Source of the DNA: Astyanax mexicanus
Taxonomy: Eukaryota > Chordata > Actinopteri > Characiformes > Acestrorhamphidae
Reading direction: 5' to 3'
DNA length: 64,000 bases
Assembly (NCBI RefSeq): GCF_023375975.1
Contig: NC_064422.1
Location: 8,423,001-8,487,000, forward strand
Notes under the pieces: model-generated
What the model was told of the DNA's origin: nothing
Databases searched by the model: none
Seen by the model: the letters and a program-made list of their open reading frames with translations, nothing else
Program-made: the position numbers and the translations under genes
Part shown: one piece after another, positions 1 through 11,622 of the stretch
How positions within the stretch are numbered: position 1 is the stretch's first letter
Layout: each line of letters begins with the position of its first letter

Positions 1-307
1 AACTAGACATGTGGACAGTACGCATAATTATTCTAGCTTTGATTTTGATTGGAGGAATTTTAAGTATTACAACTCTCTTTAGTCTTACTTTACTTTTCTC
101 TGCTCTGGCAAATCCTGGTTTGGATTAAGCAACGCTCCAGAAACCGTAATCAGGCTAACGGGTCCGCATCGGCATGGAGCGGTAAAGCAGGGCCTTAGTA
201 ACCATTTGGGTTTGAGAGAAATACAGCTTTTATACCATTTGTTAACCATAGCCATGGTGTAAGGGTACTTCACCAGAGTGCAGTAGTAAAGTATAACTGG
301 ATGGACA
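1..307. other. non-coding, single-copy-looking DNA
   Basis: No credible gene. Mixed composition; the part from about 110 to 205 is richer in CpG and shows no internal repetition, so it could be regulatory, but nothing specific is recognised. Confidence 0.4.
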
Positions 308-338
308 GAAAGAGAAAGAGAGAAAGAGAGAGAGAGAA
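308..338. repeat. (GA)n / (GAAA) microsatellite
   Basis: Imperfect purine run of GA and GAAA units, seen directly. The minus-strand frame that begins just upstream is not a gene. Confidence 0.9.
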
Positions 339-1074
339 TTTAGTGTCCAGCTCAGGCAGAGAGATTTACAACCCTAATCAAAAGCCAGGCCACGGTTGGA
401 AATTGAGCATGAATGATGTCATGAAACTGTCCTCACTCCGACGCTCTGATTTATAGCTGAAGGTGAGATTCGTGAAGGAAAATACAACCAAATAAAAACA
501 GAGAGAGAGATGGAGGAGAAGAAGTTGTGGGCAATCTTTGGATCTCTGTGCAGCACAGAGAGAGTACAGTATTTCATTCACAACACATTTCACGACTGCG
601 TTCTACCCTCTTCAGCCCATTGGACATGCAAATGAACGCACTCCTTATGATCGATAGAGCCAGGGTCCCGCCATCAATAACCATAATTGACTTCTAGGAA
701 ACCCTGAACCTCGGGAGGCCCATCATTACCACATCCACACTGTCAGACTCCAGGGGTCCGCTACACTGACCAGACCAGACCCGTGATGCACCCAAGCATG
801 GCCCCGTCCGTCATCCACACCAACAAAATGACCTGCACTGTAAGGAAACGTCCAGAGACGCTGTGCTGAAGCTCTCAACACAAAGCCTGCTTTCAGCGAT
901 GCCACAGAAGAACCACTTGTTTGTGTCCCCAGCAGTGGGTCTCGAGCTGGTGCTCAGGGACCCTCAGAAGGTCCCCATTTTTGCTCAGTCTTCAGGAGTT
1001 TTGAGTTGAGTTCTGAGTTGAGCCCCTTCACCCCTTTTATTGGCCAAAAAGAGAGGCATTAAAAACACAGGTTT
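339..1074. other. high-complexity non-coding block, possible conserved element
   Basis: No internal repeats and no credible coding frame. The stretch 590-720 holds a perfect POU octamer ATGCAAAT at 626-633, an inverted CCAAT-type ATTGG just before it and an ATAATTGA core near 683. Clustered sites in repeat-free DNA are typical of vertebrate developmental enhancers, but that is inference. A 14-base A run follows at 1075-1088. Confidence 0.3.
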
Positions 1075-1114
1075 AAAAAAAAAAAAAACATTTTTTCCAA
1101 TTCCTTGCGCCCCA

Positions 1115-1420
1115 CCTTCAAGGTCAAAGTCCACAGTGATGCCTTCCCTCTAACTGCTATATGTTATAATAAAATATAATAAAATTGTTCTTTAATGTGG
1201 AATAACTCATCACTGTACCTAAAGTCTGTGAAAAGCACTTATGAAGCTTTATAATTTGTTATATGCCTTTGGTAATGCAGAATAACTCATCACTTTATCT
1301 AAAGTCTGTGAAAAGCGCTTATAAGTGTTCATTAGGTGTTATGTGCATGTACAGAACAATTTTTATTATAACATATAGCAGTTTGGGAAGGGAAGGCATC
1401 GCTGTGGATCTTGATAAAGC
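1115..1420. mobile_element. small inverted-repeat element with an internal 80 bp duplication
   Basis: The left arm (about 1120-1192) reads as the reverse complement of the right arm (about 1352-1420); both share GATGCCTTCCCT and CTGCTATATGTTATAATA. Between the arms, about 50 bp beginning TAATGTGGAATAACTCATCA at 1193 recurs at 1273 with few changes, a direct tandem duplication with an 80 bp period. The architecture is that of a MITE. Target duplications are not clear and the superfamily is unknown. Confidence 0.55.
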
Positions 1421-1586
1421 ATTATGTGAATGAACTCAACATCTATTAAGCTTTATGAAACAGGTCTCACCAATAATGTTAAGAACAAATGCAAATATGT
1501 TATAATGCATTATATTGCTTTGTGACATAAAGTTTTATACTGTGGTGTTTTAACATTTTATGTTTGAGATTACAAACATTTATCGC

Positions 1587-2180
1587 TAACACTTTCTATG
1601 AATGTCATCTTTATTAGACTCTATAACTACATTCATAATATAATGCATTCATAAGGCTTTATAAACATGGCTATAAATACTTATACAAATGCATAACCCA
1701 TTATAGCCATGTTTATTAAGCATAATGGCTTGTGATCATTATACATTATAAGCTGTGCTCATGATATACATGTTAAAACAGTATATATCTATCGTTAATA
1801 ATCTAGTCCCACAATGAAAGTCTGTCACTTTACTTAGAGTGCACAAAGACCTGTTATAATACATTATAATTGACTATAAATAATATTATATTCAAGACAA
1901 GTATAATTCATGAGTGGTTAAAAATATATATATTTACAGGATTACTGAGGGTGTGTTTATAAGTTGGAAGCTGTTTTAGTCATGATACAAGTCTACAAGC
2001 TGGGACTGAGTTTCTTGGTAACATGTTATAAACACAGCTATTAATGCATTATAATCACAGTTCATGATGCATAATAAACATGGCTATGATGAATTATAGA
2101 GTTTTATAAATATGTATAGCCATGTTAATAATGCCTTATGAATGCATTATAATAGAGATGACATCCATAGAAAGTGTTAC
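1587..2180 (+). mobile_element. TIR element, family A copy 1 (TAACACTTTCTATG ends)
   Basis: The left end TAACACTTTCTATGAATGTC is mirrored at the right end, where GACATCCATAGAAAGTGTTA closes at 2179. The interior is AT-rich with many short palindromes such as TATAATGCATTATAAT. A second copy, inverted, lies at 5705-6227. It has no coding capacity, so it is a non-autonomous DNA transposon. Superfamily is not assigned because flanking duplications are not obvious. Confidence 0.65.
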
Positions 2181-2735
2181 CCATTTATCTATAGTTAGAA
2201 AGGCTTGTGTCAAGTGTTATAAAGCATTATGAAGGGTTTATAATGCTTTATAGATACTTGATTCATAGAAAGTGTTACCGAAACTTATGATGTTTTAAAA
2301 AAAGGTTAAGAATAGGCATTACAACTCGGGTGAGGTTTGTTTTAGCTGAGTATAAAAAAGTAGGTTTAGAGCTGCTTAGAGCTGGTTTAGATCTATTAGA
2401 TGTCTAGATGAGGGTCAGTTAAAGATGATCTAATCATCTGCTGAACATCCACAGTGGAGCGTCCAGTGAAGGTGGTGCCAAAACAAGACGTGTCATGTTA
2501 AAGCTTTCAGCGCCCGTGTTTTTAGCACGCGGCCGTTTTGCGGGTTCATCCCCTCTGAAAGTGCAGGATGTGAGGGATGTGTGTGACAGATGAAGTGTTT
2601 TTGGGGGGCTGCTCGCTGGAGCGAGGCCCGGCGCTGAAAGCCCAGCTGTTCCCCGGTCAGATACTGGCTTACATGTGGTGTCCAGGCGACGTCTGCCTAC
2701 CGTCACACGCGCAGACAGGGCACGAGAGCTCAGCT
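2181..2735. other. non-coding; related end fragment then unique DNA
   Basis: A solitary family-A-like end (CATAGAAAGTGTTACC) occurs near 2263-2278. The rest, notably 2500-2720, is GC-richer and unique-looking. Short frames cross it on both strands without recognisable motifs. Confidence 0.35.
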
Positions 2736-2736
2736 A

Positions 2737-2771
<35 letters not shown>

Positions 2772-2800
2772 CACACACATATATACACATATATATATAC
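2736..2800. repeat. (CA)n(TA)n compound microsatellite
   Basis: Alternating AC and AT dinucleotide blocks, read directly. Confidence 0.95.
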
Positions 2801-3102
2801 CCGCACACACCTCCGTCACAAAAAACTCCCGTTTCACTTACCTACCATGGAGATGATGGATTGATGGAGCTCTGGGTGGAACAGGCCTCGGTCTGGAATA
2901 AACAAGAGTTCGCCTCGTAGTCGTGCATAAAGAGCAAAGTGAGGGAGTGGGTGTTTTCCAAATTTTACGCCTGAAGTGGACAGAAAGGCCAGATTGTGTT
3001 CTGCATCCGTACAGTAGGTAAGATCTTATCCATGGCAGTAGTTTGGGGGAGTGAGTGAATTGGAGACTACCATGGCCTATTTTCCACTGCAGGGCCAAAT
3101 GG
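2801..3102. other. non-coding, nothing recognised
   Basis: Single-copy-looking sequence with a 107-residue minus-strand frame (2838-3161) that shows no domain, signal peptide or splice context and runs into the adjacent repeat. I do not regard it as a gene. Confidence 0.35.
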
Positions 3103-3726
3103 TTACTGTATTTTTTTCTGCACAATAAGGTGCGCTTTAAATCTTTTAAATTTCCCTTCAAATCTTTTAAAAATCTTCAGTGCGCTTATGTATGTATCTT
3201 ATCAGTCGGATTATAAGAAGCAGTAAAGCCGGTATTAGCATTAGTCGCTAACCACGCCAAACGTTAGCTCTTTTGCCAATCAGAAGTGAGTATTATTGGC
3301 CTGTATCACTGCTGAAGCAGCATTAGCTTTACCTGCTAAGCGCTAGCTCTTTCACTGTTCAGAGGCGAGCATATTGTACTATAGCCTGCACATTTACCGT
3401 TTAAACAAGCTACGTGAGACAAACCGCTAGCTGATATCGCCCTGGCTTACCTGAACACTCAGGGTTCAGCCCTGGCTAGCGCCAGTGGTTAGCTGCTAAT
3501 GCTAATGCTGCTGCACCCAGCCTTAGTGGAAATCTGGAAATCAAAGCTTACTGTAAATAAATGGAAGTACTGGAAGTATCCCCCAAATAAACAGCTTTTT
3601 AAGTGAGACTTTTTTTTCTGCTGAATTAGAAAAAAAAAACATGATGTGTCCCATTTTCCTTACTAGTTTCTCATAATGCACCTTATAATCCACTTCATCT
3701 TGTGTCATACAATCCACCTTATAGTT
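3103..3726. mobile_element. interspersed repeat of the teleost AAGGYGCRC type
   Basis: The left end carries CACAATAAGGTGCGC and CGGATTATAAG; the right end carries the inverse motifs CATAATGCACCTTATAATCC and ACAATCCACCTTATAG, so the ends are inverted relative to each other. The interior has GCTAGCTCTTTCA and TGCTAATGCTAATGCTGCTG blocks that recur at 46620-46945. It resembles a repeat common in fish genomes; I do not assign a superfamily. Confidence 0.6.
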
Positions 3727-3765
3727 AACCCTCCTCTTATCTTTGGGGTCAGTTTGACCCACTCC
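3727..3765 (+). mobile_element. single piggyBac-like terminus
   Basis: TTAACCCTCCTCTTATCTTT followed by a short inverted pair GGGTCA/TGACCC resembles the TTAA-CCC ends of fish piggyBac-type elements. No matching right end was found downstream, so this is a lone end or a decayed copy abutting the previous element. Confidence 0.35.
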
Positions 3766-4310
3766 AAATAGAAATGTTAGTTATCTATACTTTACTGTAG
3801 TAAAATAGCCTTTTACTCCTATTTAATATGTAATAAATTCATTTCCAATGGGCATATATGTAGCTGAAACACTAGGGAGCCTAGTGCAACCCAAATTTAT
3901 CAACATTAATAAAAAAAATAATAATAATAGTATAACATTATATTATTTATGGATTTTAGAAAAAAAAAAAAAGTTTTGGTGAGGGAGGCTAGTGGTGAAA
4001 GTTTTGAGAGACGGGTGAAGAGACAAACATTTTTGAAGATGCTTTCCATGCGTTTTTTTTTTTTTTTTTTTTTTACGAGCCCAACAGCCTAAGGCTAGTG
4101 TTTGTTAGCATTGTTAGCCTAGCGTCTCTAGTTGCAAACATGTCTCAGCTGACTGATCACTGACCTCAGATGCCGTCAATCATATGATACTTCATGGTTT
4201 TCATGAATTTTCACTGAACTGTTACTTTAACACAGTTCACTTCCACCACTCTACCATTATTAATGACTGTAATACAGTACAGTATAAAGACCTTAAGATC
4301 CTAGAACGAT
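3766..4310. other. AT-rich non-coding DNA with homopolymers
   Basis: Contains A runs near 3961 and a 22-base T run at 4053-4074 (possibly a retroposon tail on the minus strand). No gene or classifiable element. Confidence 0.4.
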
Positions 4311-4367
4311 CCACACACACACACAAACACAGTACACACACACACACTGTACACACACACACTGTAC
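4311..4367. repeat. (CA)n microsatellite with GTACA interruptions
   Basis: Three CA blocks separated by near-identical CAGTACACA and CTGTACACA spacers, so the array itself has a roughly 20 bp higher-order period. Confidence 0.9.
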
Positions 4368-5375
4368 ATTAACATCACGCGCAGTTTAGCCACTAATGCC
4401 CCTTTAACACACTCCATTTGAATAATAATGTGACCTGTTCTCAATCCGGTCCCTTATTTTCAACACTCCGCTCATTGTGACGAGGGCTTTATGAGAAAAT
4501 TAAGCAGCTGGGGATCTGGGAGGGAGGTGGAGCTGGAGGGGGGGTTCGGCCGTGCAGGTTTTTTAAAATAAAAGCCATTTTGGGTCATTACTCCCGGCCA
4601 GAATCTTTCACCAACATTACTCTCCAATAGCCCTTGATGAGGGCAATTTAATGCATTAAATCAGATGTGGGCAAATGAATTTACAGCTTGTTTGGCGCTG
4701 CCCAGCTCAACCCCCGCACTGCTTACCCGCCCGCCGACTCGGTGACAAAACCGAACGCGCCAAGCGAGACAGTTTTACGCGACGCTAGATTATGATTAAA
4801 TGAAAATCTCCGTCTCTCCCACATAGAGAAGCACTTTGTGTGTCGGAGGGGCGCAGAAGCTTAGCAGTGTAAATAAAAGGAAATTAATTAAATGTAGGGA
4901 GGTTGGTTTGGCGCCATGGAAAGAATACACAATTTGCAGGCCCGCGCCAAGGCCTGGAACGGACCAAATGAAGGCGATCAGTCATATTTCGGCGCGATTT
5001 GACAGTGGGCATGCCGTGTGCTCGGGAGGTCGGCTCAGCAATTGAGAGGCAAATGAGAGAAAATTGGAAAGGTAAACAGGAGGAGAGCTCGCGAGATCTT
5101 TCTCTCACGCCTTTTTTCCATTTTTTTTTTTACACGCTTTTCCACTTTAAACGTTCTGGACTAAACTAGACAAACACTGCTGCAGGATTGTCAAGGCTAG
5201 AGAATAATAGATATGGTGTAATCTGATCTGTGCTATTTATTATATTATGACACAACCAAGAACCTACAGGGTCTAGTTTAGTCTATAATGACAGTAGGAT
5301 GATAATTCTAACTGAAGTGAATCAGCGATGAGAAGATTACAGTTTTTAAAATGTTAATCTGTAATCTGTAAAATT
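4368..5375. other. high-complexity non-coding block, possible conserved element
   Basis: From about 4490 to 5100 the sequence is repeat-free, relatively GC- and CpG-rich, and contains AT-rich homeobox-like cores next to GC segments (for example ATGCATTAAAT near 4650, TTAATTAAAT near 4885). Opposing short frames (4836-5045 plus, 4884-5108 minus) lack motifs. This is one of the better regulatory candidates, but purely by composition. Confidence 0.3.
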
Positions 5376-5704
5376 CAGAGGTGGAAAAAGTACTGAAAAA
5401 TTGTAATTGAGTAAAAGTACCTTTACTTTGCTAAAATTCTACTCAAGTAAAAGTAAAAGTACCCATCTAAAAATCTACTCGAGTAAAAGTAAAAAAGTAC
5501 TCAATTTAAAATGTACTTTGAGTAAAAGTTACATAGTTACTTTTAATTATTTGATGTAAAAAAGTAAAACAAATCATAAATTAAATCGTTTTTAATTAAC
5601 TATTATTCCACATAATAATTTGGATCTTTCAGGCAGTATTTGTTCAGACCACCACATTAAATATTTTTAAGAACAAGTGGCATAGGTTTTTTATCATCCA
5701 TTTT
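5376..5704 (+). mobile_element. non-autonomous hAT-like element, 3'-truncated copy
   Basis: Begins CAGAGGTGGAAAAAGTACTG, the same terminus as the complete element at 62187-62528, and keeps the internal GAGTAAAAGTA series. It breaks off where family-A sequence begins at about 5705, so the right TIR is missing. Identification rests on the complete copy, which has an 8 bp target duplication. Confidence 0.75.
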
Positions 5705-6227
5705 GCATCTGTTGTAACCATGTTTATTATGCATCATGAACTGTGATTATAATGCATTAATAGCTGTGTGTTTATAACATGTTATACATCAATACCAAGA
5801 AACTCAGTCCCAGCTTGGAGACTGGATTATGACTGAAAAAGCTTCCAACTTATAAACACACCCTAAATAATCATATAAATATAATTTTAACCACTAATAA
5901 ATTATTCTTGTCTTGAATATCATATTATTTTTAGTCAATTATAATGTATTATAACAGGTCTTTGTGTGCTCTAAGTAAAGTGCCAGACTTTCATTGTAGG
6001 ACTAGATTATTAATGATAGATATATACTATTCTAGCATATATATTATAAGCACAGCTTATAATGTATTATGATCACAGGTCATAATGCTTAATAAACATG
6101 GCTATAATGGGTTATGCATTTTTATAAATATCTATATCCATGTTTATAATGCCTTATAAATGCATAATAATATGTTATGAATGTGGTCATAGAGCCTAAT
6201 AGAGATTACATTCATAGAAAGTGCTTT
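5705..6227 (-). mobile_element. TIR element, family A copy 2 (inverted)
   Basis: Reads as the reverse complement of 1587-2180 through blocks such as TCCAACTTATAAACACACCC and GTGCTCTAAGTAAAGTG. The TIR CATTCATAGAAAGTGCTTTA closes the right side at 6227; the other end is truncated at the hAT fragment junction. Confidence 0.65.
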
Positions 6228-6888
6228 ACAATTCATTTACAATGTAGGAAAGATAAAACATGTTTTTTAAAACTGCAGATCTTATATTAAGTGTACAGTA
6301 AAAGCAAAACATTGAATCCAGTACCAGCAAGAGCTTTCTCAATACCGGCTCCATCACTGCTCCTCAACCTTTGACCACTAGTAGTGATGTCACTCCACAC
6401 GGTGGTAATGTTCCAGCTCGCCCCCCCTTGCCCGAGCTGGTCTGGCACTTATTAGGGCCGGCCTCTCTAATGTAATATGTGCAGCCGTCCTCATTCTCTC
6501 CGTCTCTCCGTCTCCTCGCTCCCTCGGCGCTCGCTCAGTCAGAGCTGTCACTCCGGCTTGTCCGTCCTCAGCGTGTAAATCGATTGTGAGTGTGGGGATG
6601 CGAGTGTGTGAGAGGTCAGGCAGAGGAATGGGGGTCCGTCTGTCCACCCAGCCAGCAGCCCCACAGAACACGTCTGGCACTGGCAGTGGAGACGGAGGCG
6701 CCCGGTGATCATGTGACTGAAACAAGCCCTGCATGAGTGTAAACACCGTCTCTAAAACAGACTGTTAACAGTTTTATTTTCCACCTTAAGAAGCTTAATT
6801 ACTCATATTTTTATTCTTTTTCAGGGTGAAAAATATAATTAAGAACAAAAAAAACTTAGGCGAGCCCCCTCCCCAATACTAGTGCATC
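6228..6888. other. non-coding; GC-rich unique block at 6410-6740
   Basis: The 6410-6740 segment is repeat-free and GC-rich with a pyrimidine-rich stretch around 6490-6540. A 118-residue minus-strand frame (6390-6746) covers it but has low-complexity Arg/Pro composition and no domain. Possible regulatory DNA; no gene called. Confidence 0.3.
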
Positions 6889-7350
<462 letters not shown>

Positions 7351-7509
7351 AACAATAAAAGCTTATACTTCTCATACATCCACAATCAGATTAACAAGGA
7401 TAATTTTAAAATGTAAGGAGAAGAAAGGTCAGATAACTGTGTGAAAATGTAAGGAAAAGTAGAAATAAAAAGTCAGCAAAAAATAAATACTTTTTACAGT
7501 TAAATGTAC

Positions 7510-7977
7510 CGCTCTGGGGGAAAAAAAAAAACACTTAAAATGACCACATGATGATCACAAGCCATCCAACCAAACTAAACTGCTTGAGTTTTTGCAGACA
7601 TAAAGTTATCCAAAAGCAGTGTGTAAGACTGGTGGAGTAGAACATGATGCCAAGATTCAGGAAAACTGTGATTAAAAACCACCAGGGTTATTCCACCAAA
7701 TATTTTTTGTTTCTGACCTCTTAAAACTTATTATGAATATGAACTTGTTTTTTTTTTGCATTATTTCAGGTCTGAAAGCTCTGCATGTTTTTTTCTGTTA
7801 TTTTCTATTTTCTGCAAATAAATGCTCTAAATGACAATATGTTTATTTGAAATTTTGGAGAAATGTTGTCCATATTTTAAAGAATAAAACAAAAAAATGT
7901 TCATTTTACTCAAACATAAACCTATAAATGGCAAAATCAGAGAAACTGATTCAGAAAATGAAGTGGTCTCTTCATTT
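7510..7977 (+). mobile_element. MITE family C, copy 1 (TGGTCTCTT ends)
   Basis: Shares long colinear blocks with 44349-44911 and 53889-54236, including CATAAAGTTATCCAAAAGCA, GGTTATTCCACCAAATAT and AGCTCTGCAT. The copy at 44349 ends GGTCTCTTCATTTTTTCCAG then AGCTG next to TA, a Tc1/mariner-type terminus. This copy has lost both extreme ends. No coding capacity. Confidence 0.65.
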
Positions 7978-9035
7978 TTACCAAAAGTAAGATAAAGTAT
8001 TTTTGTTCTTCATTACTTGATTTCTCTTGATGGAAGCACACATTATTTTGCATTTTTCTTCGGATAAACTTTTTGAATTGTGTAAAACGTTTATCAAACG
8101 TTTGTACCGAAACCCAGCTAATAAGTTTGCTGTACCAGTGGGTTGTCTTTGGTGAAAACCGACAGCATCCCATATCATTCTGGTGACCTGCAGGTAAGGA
8201 ATGTGGTGTTGGAGCTTGTCGTCGGCTCTCTGATGCTGATAGCTTCTGACTGTAGTTCCCTCTCCCCTCGTCTCAGGCAGGCTTTACGTTACAGGGAAAC
8301 TGAAGGCGCTGGTTTAAAGCCTGTAAGCAATAGAATGTGACCGGTGTTTGATACCAGCGAGGCCTCCGCCGGTGTAATACCTGTAAGCCCTTAACTAGCG
8401 TAATTTGTTGCGGCTATGCCCGAGAAACTGTATCGATCAGGAGCTTGCGGGAGTTTTGGGTACAGAATGTTCGCCCTGACTGTGAATGCGAGATTATGGG
8501 GAGCGAGGGGGCAGGATTAGGGGGGCTGGTATTTTTCTAATGGGGGGAGTTTGTTGAATTTAGGGTCTGCGAGTGACAGGGCTCTGACAGTTCTGGAGAC
8601 TGACGCCTTGACTTTCTCTGACAGGCGGCTGAAAATAACAACCGATACACCTTTCTCTGAATGCTGAGGCCGAGGCCACGGGCCTGACTGGAGGTTCGTG
8701 TGTGTTTCTTTCCTCTGGGATTGCTGTGGGCTTTTTTTTTTTTAAAGACTTATACAGTACTACCAAAGACTCTAAGTCAAGCGGTGAGTGCGTCTGAGTG
8801 TGTTTTCTTTCACACCACTGCTTAAAATCTTTCTTCAATCAAAGACCCAACATTTAGACTTGAACCGGTTTGGCACTTTTGCTTCCAAAGTGTGCCACTG
8901 TTGTTCATCATGCAAATATACAGGTATATGTGCTCGAGTGTGGACTATAGGTGTAGTTTCCACTGGAAACAGGGGGAAAAACACTATACCCCACCTTTCC
9001 ATGTGGGTGGGGTGGGGTGGGCTTCTGAGCAGATA
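7978..9035. other. non-coding; unique block at 8150-8700
   Basis: Repeat-free sequence from roughly 8150 to 8700 with CpG-containing stretches. Short frames on both strands (for example 8143-8340, 8560-8838) lack motifs. A G-rich GGGTGGGGTGGGGTGGG run at 9004-9021 could form a G-quadruplex. No gene called. Confidence 0.35.
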
Positions 9036-9580
9036 CAGTGGCTTGTAAAAGCACTTTTTATCACCTTTTTGTCAACCAAAAACAACAAAAAAAACATATT
9101 TTATTGAGATTTTAAGTAATATAGCAACACAAATTAGCTATAATAATGTGTGTAATAGTGTGACATACTTTGCACATCTAGAGACTTTTGAGATTTTTGC
9201 CCATTCTTCTTTGAAAAACAGCTCAAGCTCAGCCAGGTTGGATGGAGATCCAACGTCTTGCCACTAAAGCTCAGTCCGATTTAAGACTGGGCCATTCTAA
9301 TACATGAATATTCTCTGATTTAAACCACTCCACTGTAGCTCTGTCTGTATGTTTAGGTTTAGGGTCATCGTCTTGCTGGAAGGTGAATCTCCCTCCTAGT
9401 CTCAAGTCTTTTCCAGCCTCCAACATGTTTTATTCAATTTGATGCTGCCACCACCATGTTTCACAGTAGGGATGGTGTATTCAGTGTGATGAGTGATGAG
9501 CAGCATTACTTTTCCACCACACATAGCATTTTGCATTCAGGCCAAAAAGTTCATATTTGGTCTGATTACAGAACCAGCCA
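9036..9580 (-). mobile_element. Tc1-like element, C-terminal half, minus strand
   Basis: The terminus CAGTGGCTTGTAAAAGCA follows a TA at 9034-9035. On the minus strand, text near 9435-9475 decodes to YTIPTVKHGGGSI, the conserved block ahead of the catalytic domain, and near 9205-9250 the order matches the 3' part of the element at 50258-50586 (AACAGCTCAAGCTCAGCCAG). Stops and frameshifts throughout; the N-terminal half is missing. Confidence 0.8.
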
Positions 9581-9599
9581 CCAACAAAAAAAAATGAAT

Positions 9600-10235
9600 C
9601 ACTCTTATTGAAGTAGTGAAGCACTACACAGTTTTAAAATGTGTTTAGCAAAATCATGTATCAGGACACGTAGAATATCTGTGACACCTTATATTCATAT
9701 ATGTGTTTTTTTTTTTTTTCATTATTTAAAAATGCTCTGTATTGTAGATTAATACTAAACTCGTACAGACTATGAAGAAAAAACATATGCAATTATTTAG
9801 TAAACGAAAATGTGTTAACCAAATCAGCTTTATGAGTCAAAGTCACCTGGAATTCAGGCTTTCAGTTAACAGCTGTGCTGAAATCGTCAAGAGGTAGAGT
9901 TACAGGTATACAGTGAAAAAGCCCAATTATTTGAGTAATGTTCTAATCCAGGTTATGAGAAGCAAGAACTACTCAACTAAGTAAAAAAAAAAAGTTTAGG
10001 AAATGTCAGTCAATCCGAAAAATGTCAAGTTCAACTTTGAAAGCATCCTCAAGTGCAGTTACGAAGAGCGTCAAAAATGTTACGATGAAACTGGCACTCA
10101 TCAGGACCGACCAGGAAAGGAAGAGCGAGAGTTTCTCTGTTGTACAGGATAAGTTCATTAGAGTTACCAGCCTCAGAAATGACAAGTTATTGATAGTGAT
10201 AATGATTCCTCCAGTCATAACCATAGCCAGTGTTA
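9600..10235 (+). mobile_element. Tc1-like element, N-terminal region, decayed
   Basis: The plus frame at 10022-10243 contains DKFIRVTSLRN preceded by RTDQERKS, matching the paired-type DNA-binding region of fish Tc1-like transposases (consensus around GRPRK...DDKFIRVTSLRN). Upstream 9725-9960 matches the reverse complement of 59240-59560 and 21120-21310. No catalytic residues remain here. Confidence 0.75.
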
Positions 10236-11394
10236 ATATTTAGGTGTAGTGTATTATCCTGTAATAAATAAAGAAACTAATTTAACTATCTGATTCTGTT
10301 CATTACTCCAATTAGTTCCAACATGAACGGCACCCATTTCTCATATATTGTTTCAGAAACTAAACTAAATCTAATTGGACTGAACCCTGGCGTTCGTCGT
10401 GATGCAGGTTTCTGACATGCTGTAAAACTTAAAGCCAAACGACAAGAAACCAAACAGAGGAGAGAATTTATGCTTTAACAAATCTGAAATCAGCCTGTTT
10501 CGCATTACTCTCCGTGGAAATGCGGGGTTGTTTTTCCCCGCGGGACGTCTCATGAATTACCAGCGGCATCTCAGCCAAGTCCGGTGCAGTTCTGGCGCTG
10601 GCCCGTGATGTTGGAGCTCAGTTCTGAATGAGCTGTGAGCTGAGAAAACACACCTACATTCAGAAAAAGTTTAAAAGAGCGTAAATTTTGATATTCGACA
10701 AATAAATCTCAGTCTAAAGAGCTATCCACAAAAGATTGTTCAGCATTGCTTCTGTCCTTATTGTTATTTGTATAATGCTATTGGTGTCTCTGAGTTGTAC
10801 TATATTAATGCTGCATTTTAAACTGTTTCTCAGCCTCCACTGTCTGTAGTAGCTTGTAAAAGAAAATCCTCAGAAATACGAGTTGATCAGGAAAGGCTCA
10901 GAAGTTGACATGATCCGAGGAGGAGCTTACAGCTTCTGTTTATATAGCTAGTTAGCATTAGCTATCTTGTCTAAAACCTTTAAACTATAGGTTTAAATCG
11001 GCTCTCCGGTGGATTCTGTGCTTTACTGAGACCTTAAATAAACAACAGAGAAGCACGGTTTGACAAGGCAGCTCAACTCGACAGAACACCGGTCAAAGAA
11101 GGTGCCATTTGGGACAGATGTTATGATATAGAGTGGAGTCTGGGGCTTCGACGTGTTGAAACTGCCTAAGCTGTGAATCACCAAGTCTAAAAAGTGAGTA
11201 AATTAACTTTGGCAGAAGGCAGGTTGGCGTTCTCTGCTGCACTGCTGTTAGCCAATCAGAGGTGATATATTTGCATGAATAAAAATGTGCATGTGCATTC
11301 AGTGATCTAAAGCAAAAAAAAAAAAAAAAACGTGTCACATGACATTCATTCATACTAGAGACCTTAGTGACATCACTAATTTTCTTGTTGCTGA
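10236..11394. other. non-coding; unique block at 10370-10640
   Basis: The 10370-10640 stretch is repeat-free, CpG-containing and includes CATGAATTACC near 10551; it may be regulatory. 10640-11394 is mixed sequence with an A run near 11312-11329. A 110-residue minus-strand frame (11093-11425) has a homopolymer-encoded Phe run and no domain. Confidence 0.35.
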
Positions 11395-11590
11395 ATGCAG
11401 TTAAATCCTCACAGATGCAATTCAATTATCCAGAATCTATTACAAAGCTGGCTTGCTGATATTACTCCAAAAGGGCATGGACAACTTATCCAGGAGGTCA
11501 AAAAGAACACAGAACAATATGTAAAGAAGTCTCACCTGCCTCAGTTAAGGTCAGTGTTACACACCAAAGCTGTAAAAATAAAAGAAAAAC
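11395..11590 (+). pseudogene. Tc1-like transposase fragment (N-terminal linker)
   Basis: The frame from 11395 reads ...PKGHGQLIQEV and continues SHLPQLRSVLHT, which resembles the segment between the two helix-turn-helix units of a fish Tc1 subfamily (KGRGRLIQEV ... LASVKVSVH). About 65 residues are left; both element ends are absent. The MITE at 11623 lies immediately downstream. Confidence 0.5.
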
Positions 11591-11622
11591 AGTTTATCAA
11601 TTTTTAATTTAGTTTCCCTGTA

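Noticed and set aside
2838..3161. 107-residue minus-strand frame
   Set aside because: Spans a unique/repeat junction with no motif or splice context.
10022..10243. Small host gene on the plus strand
   Set aside because: Contains the DKFIRVTSLRN block of a Tc1 transposase and is repeated at 20.9 and 59.0 kb.
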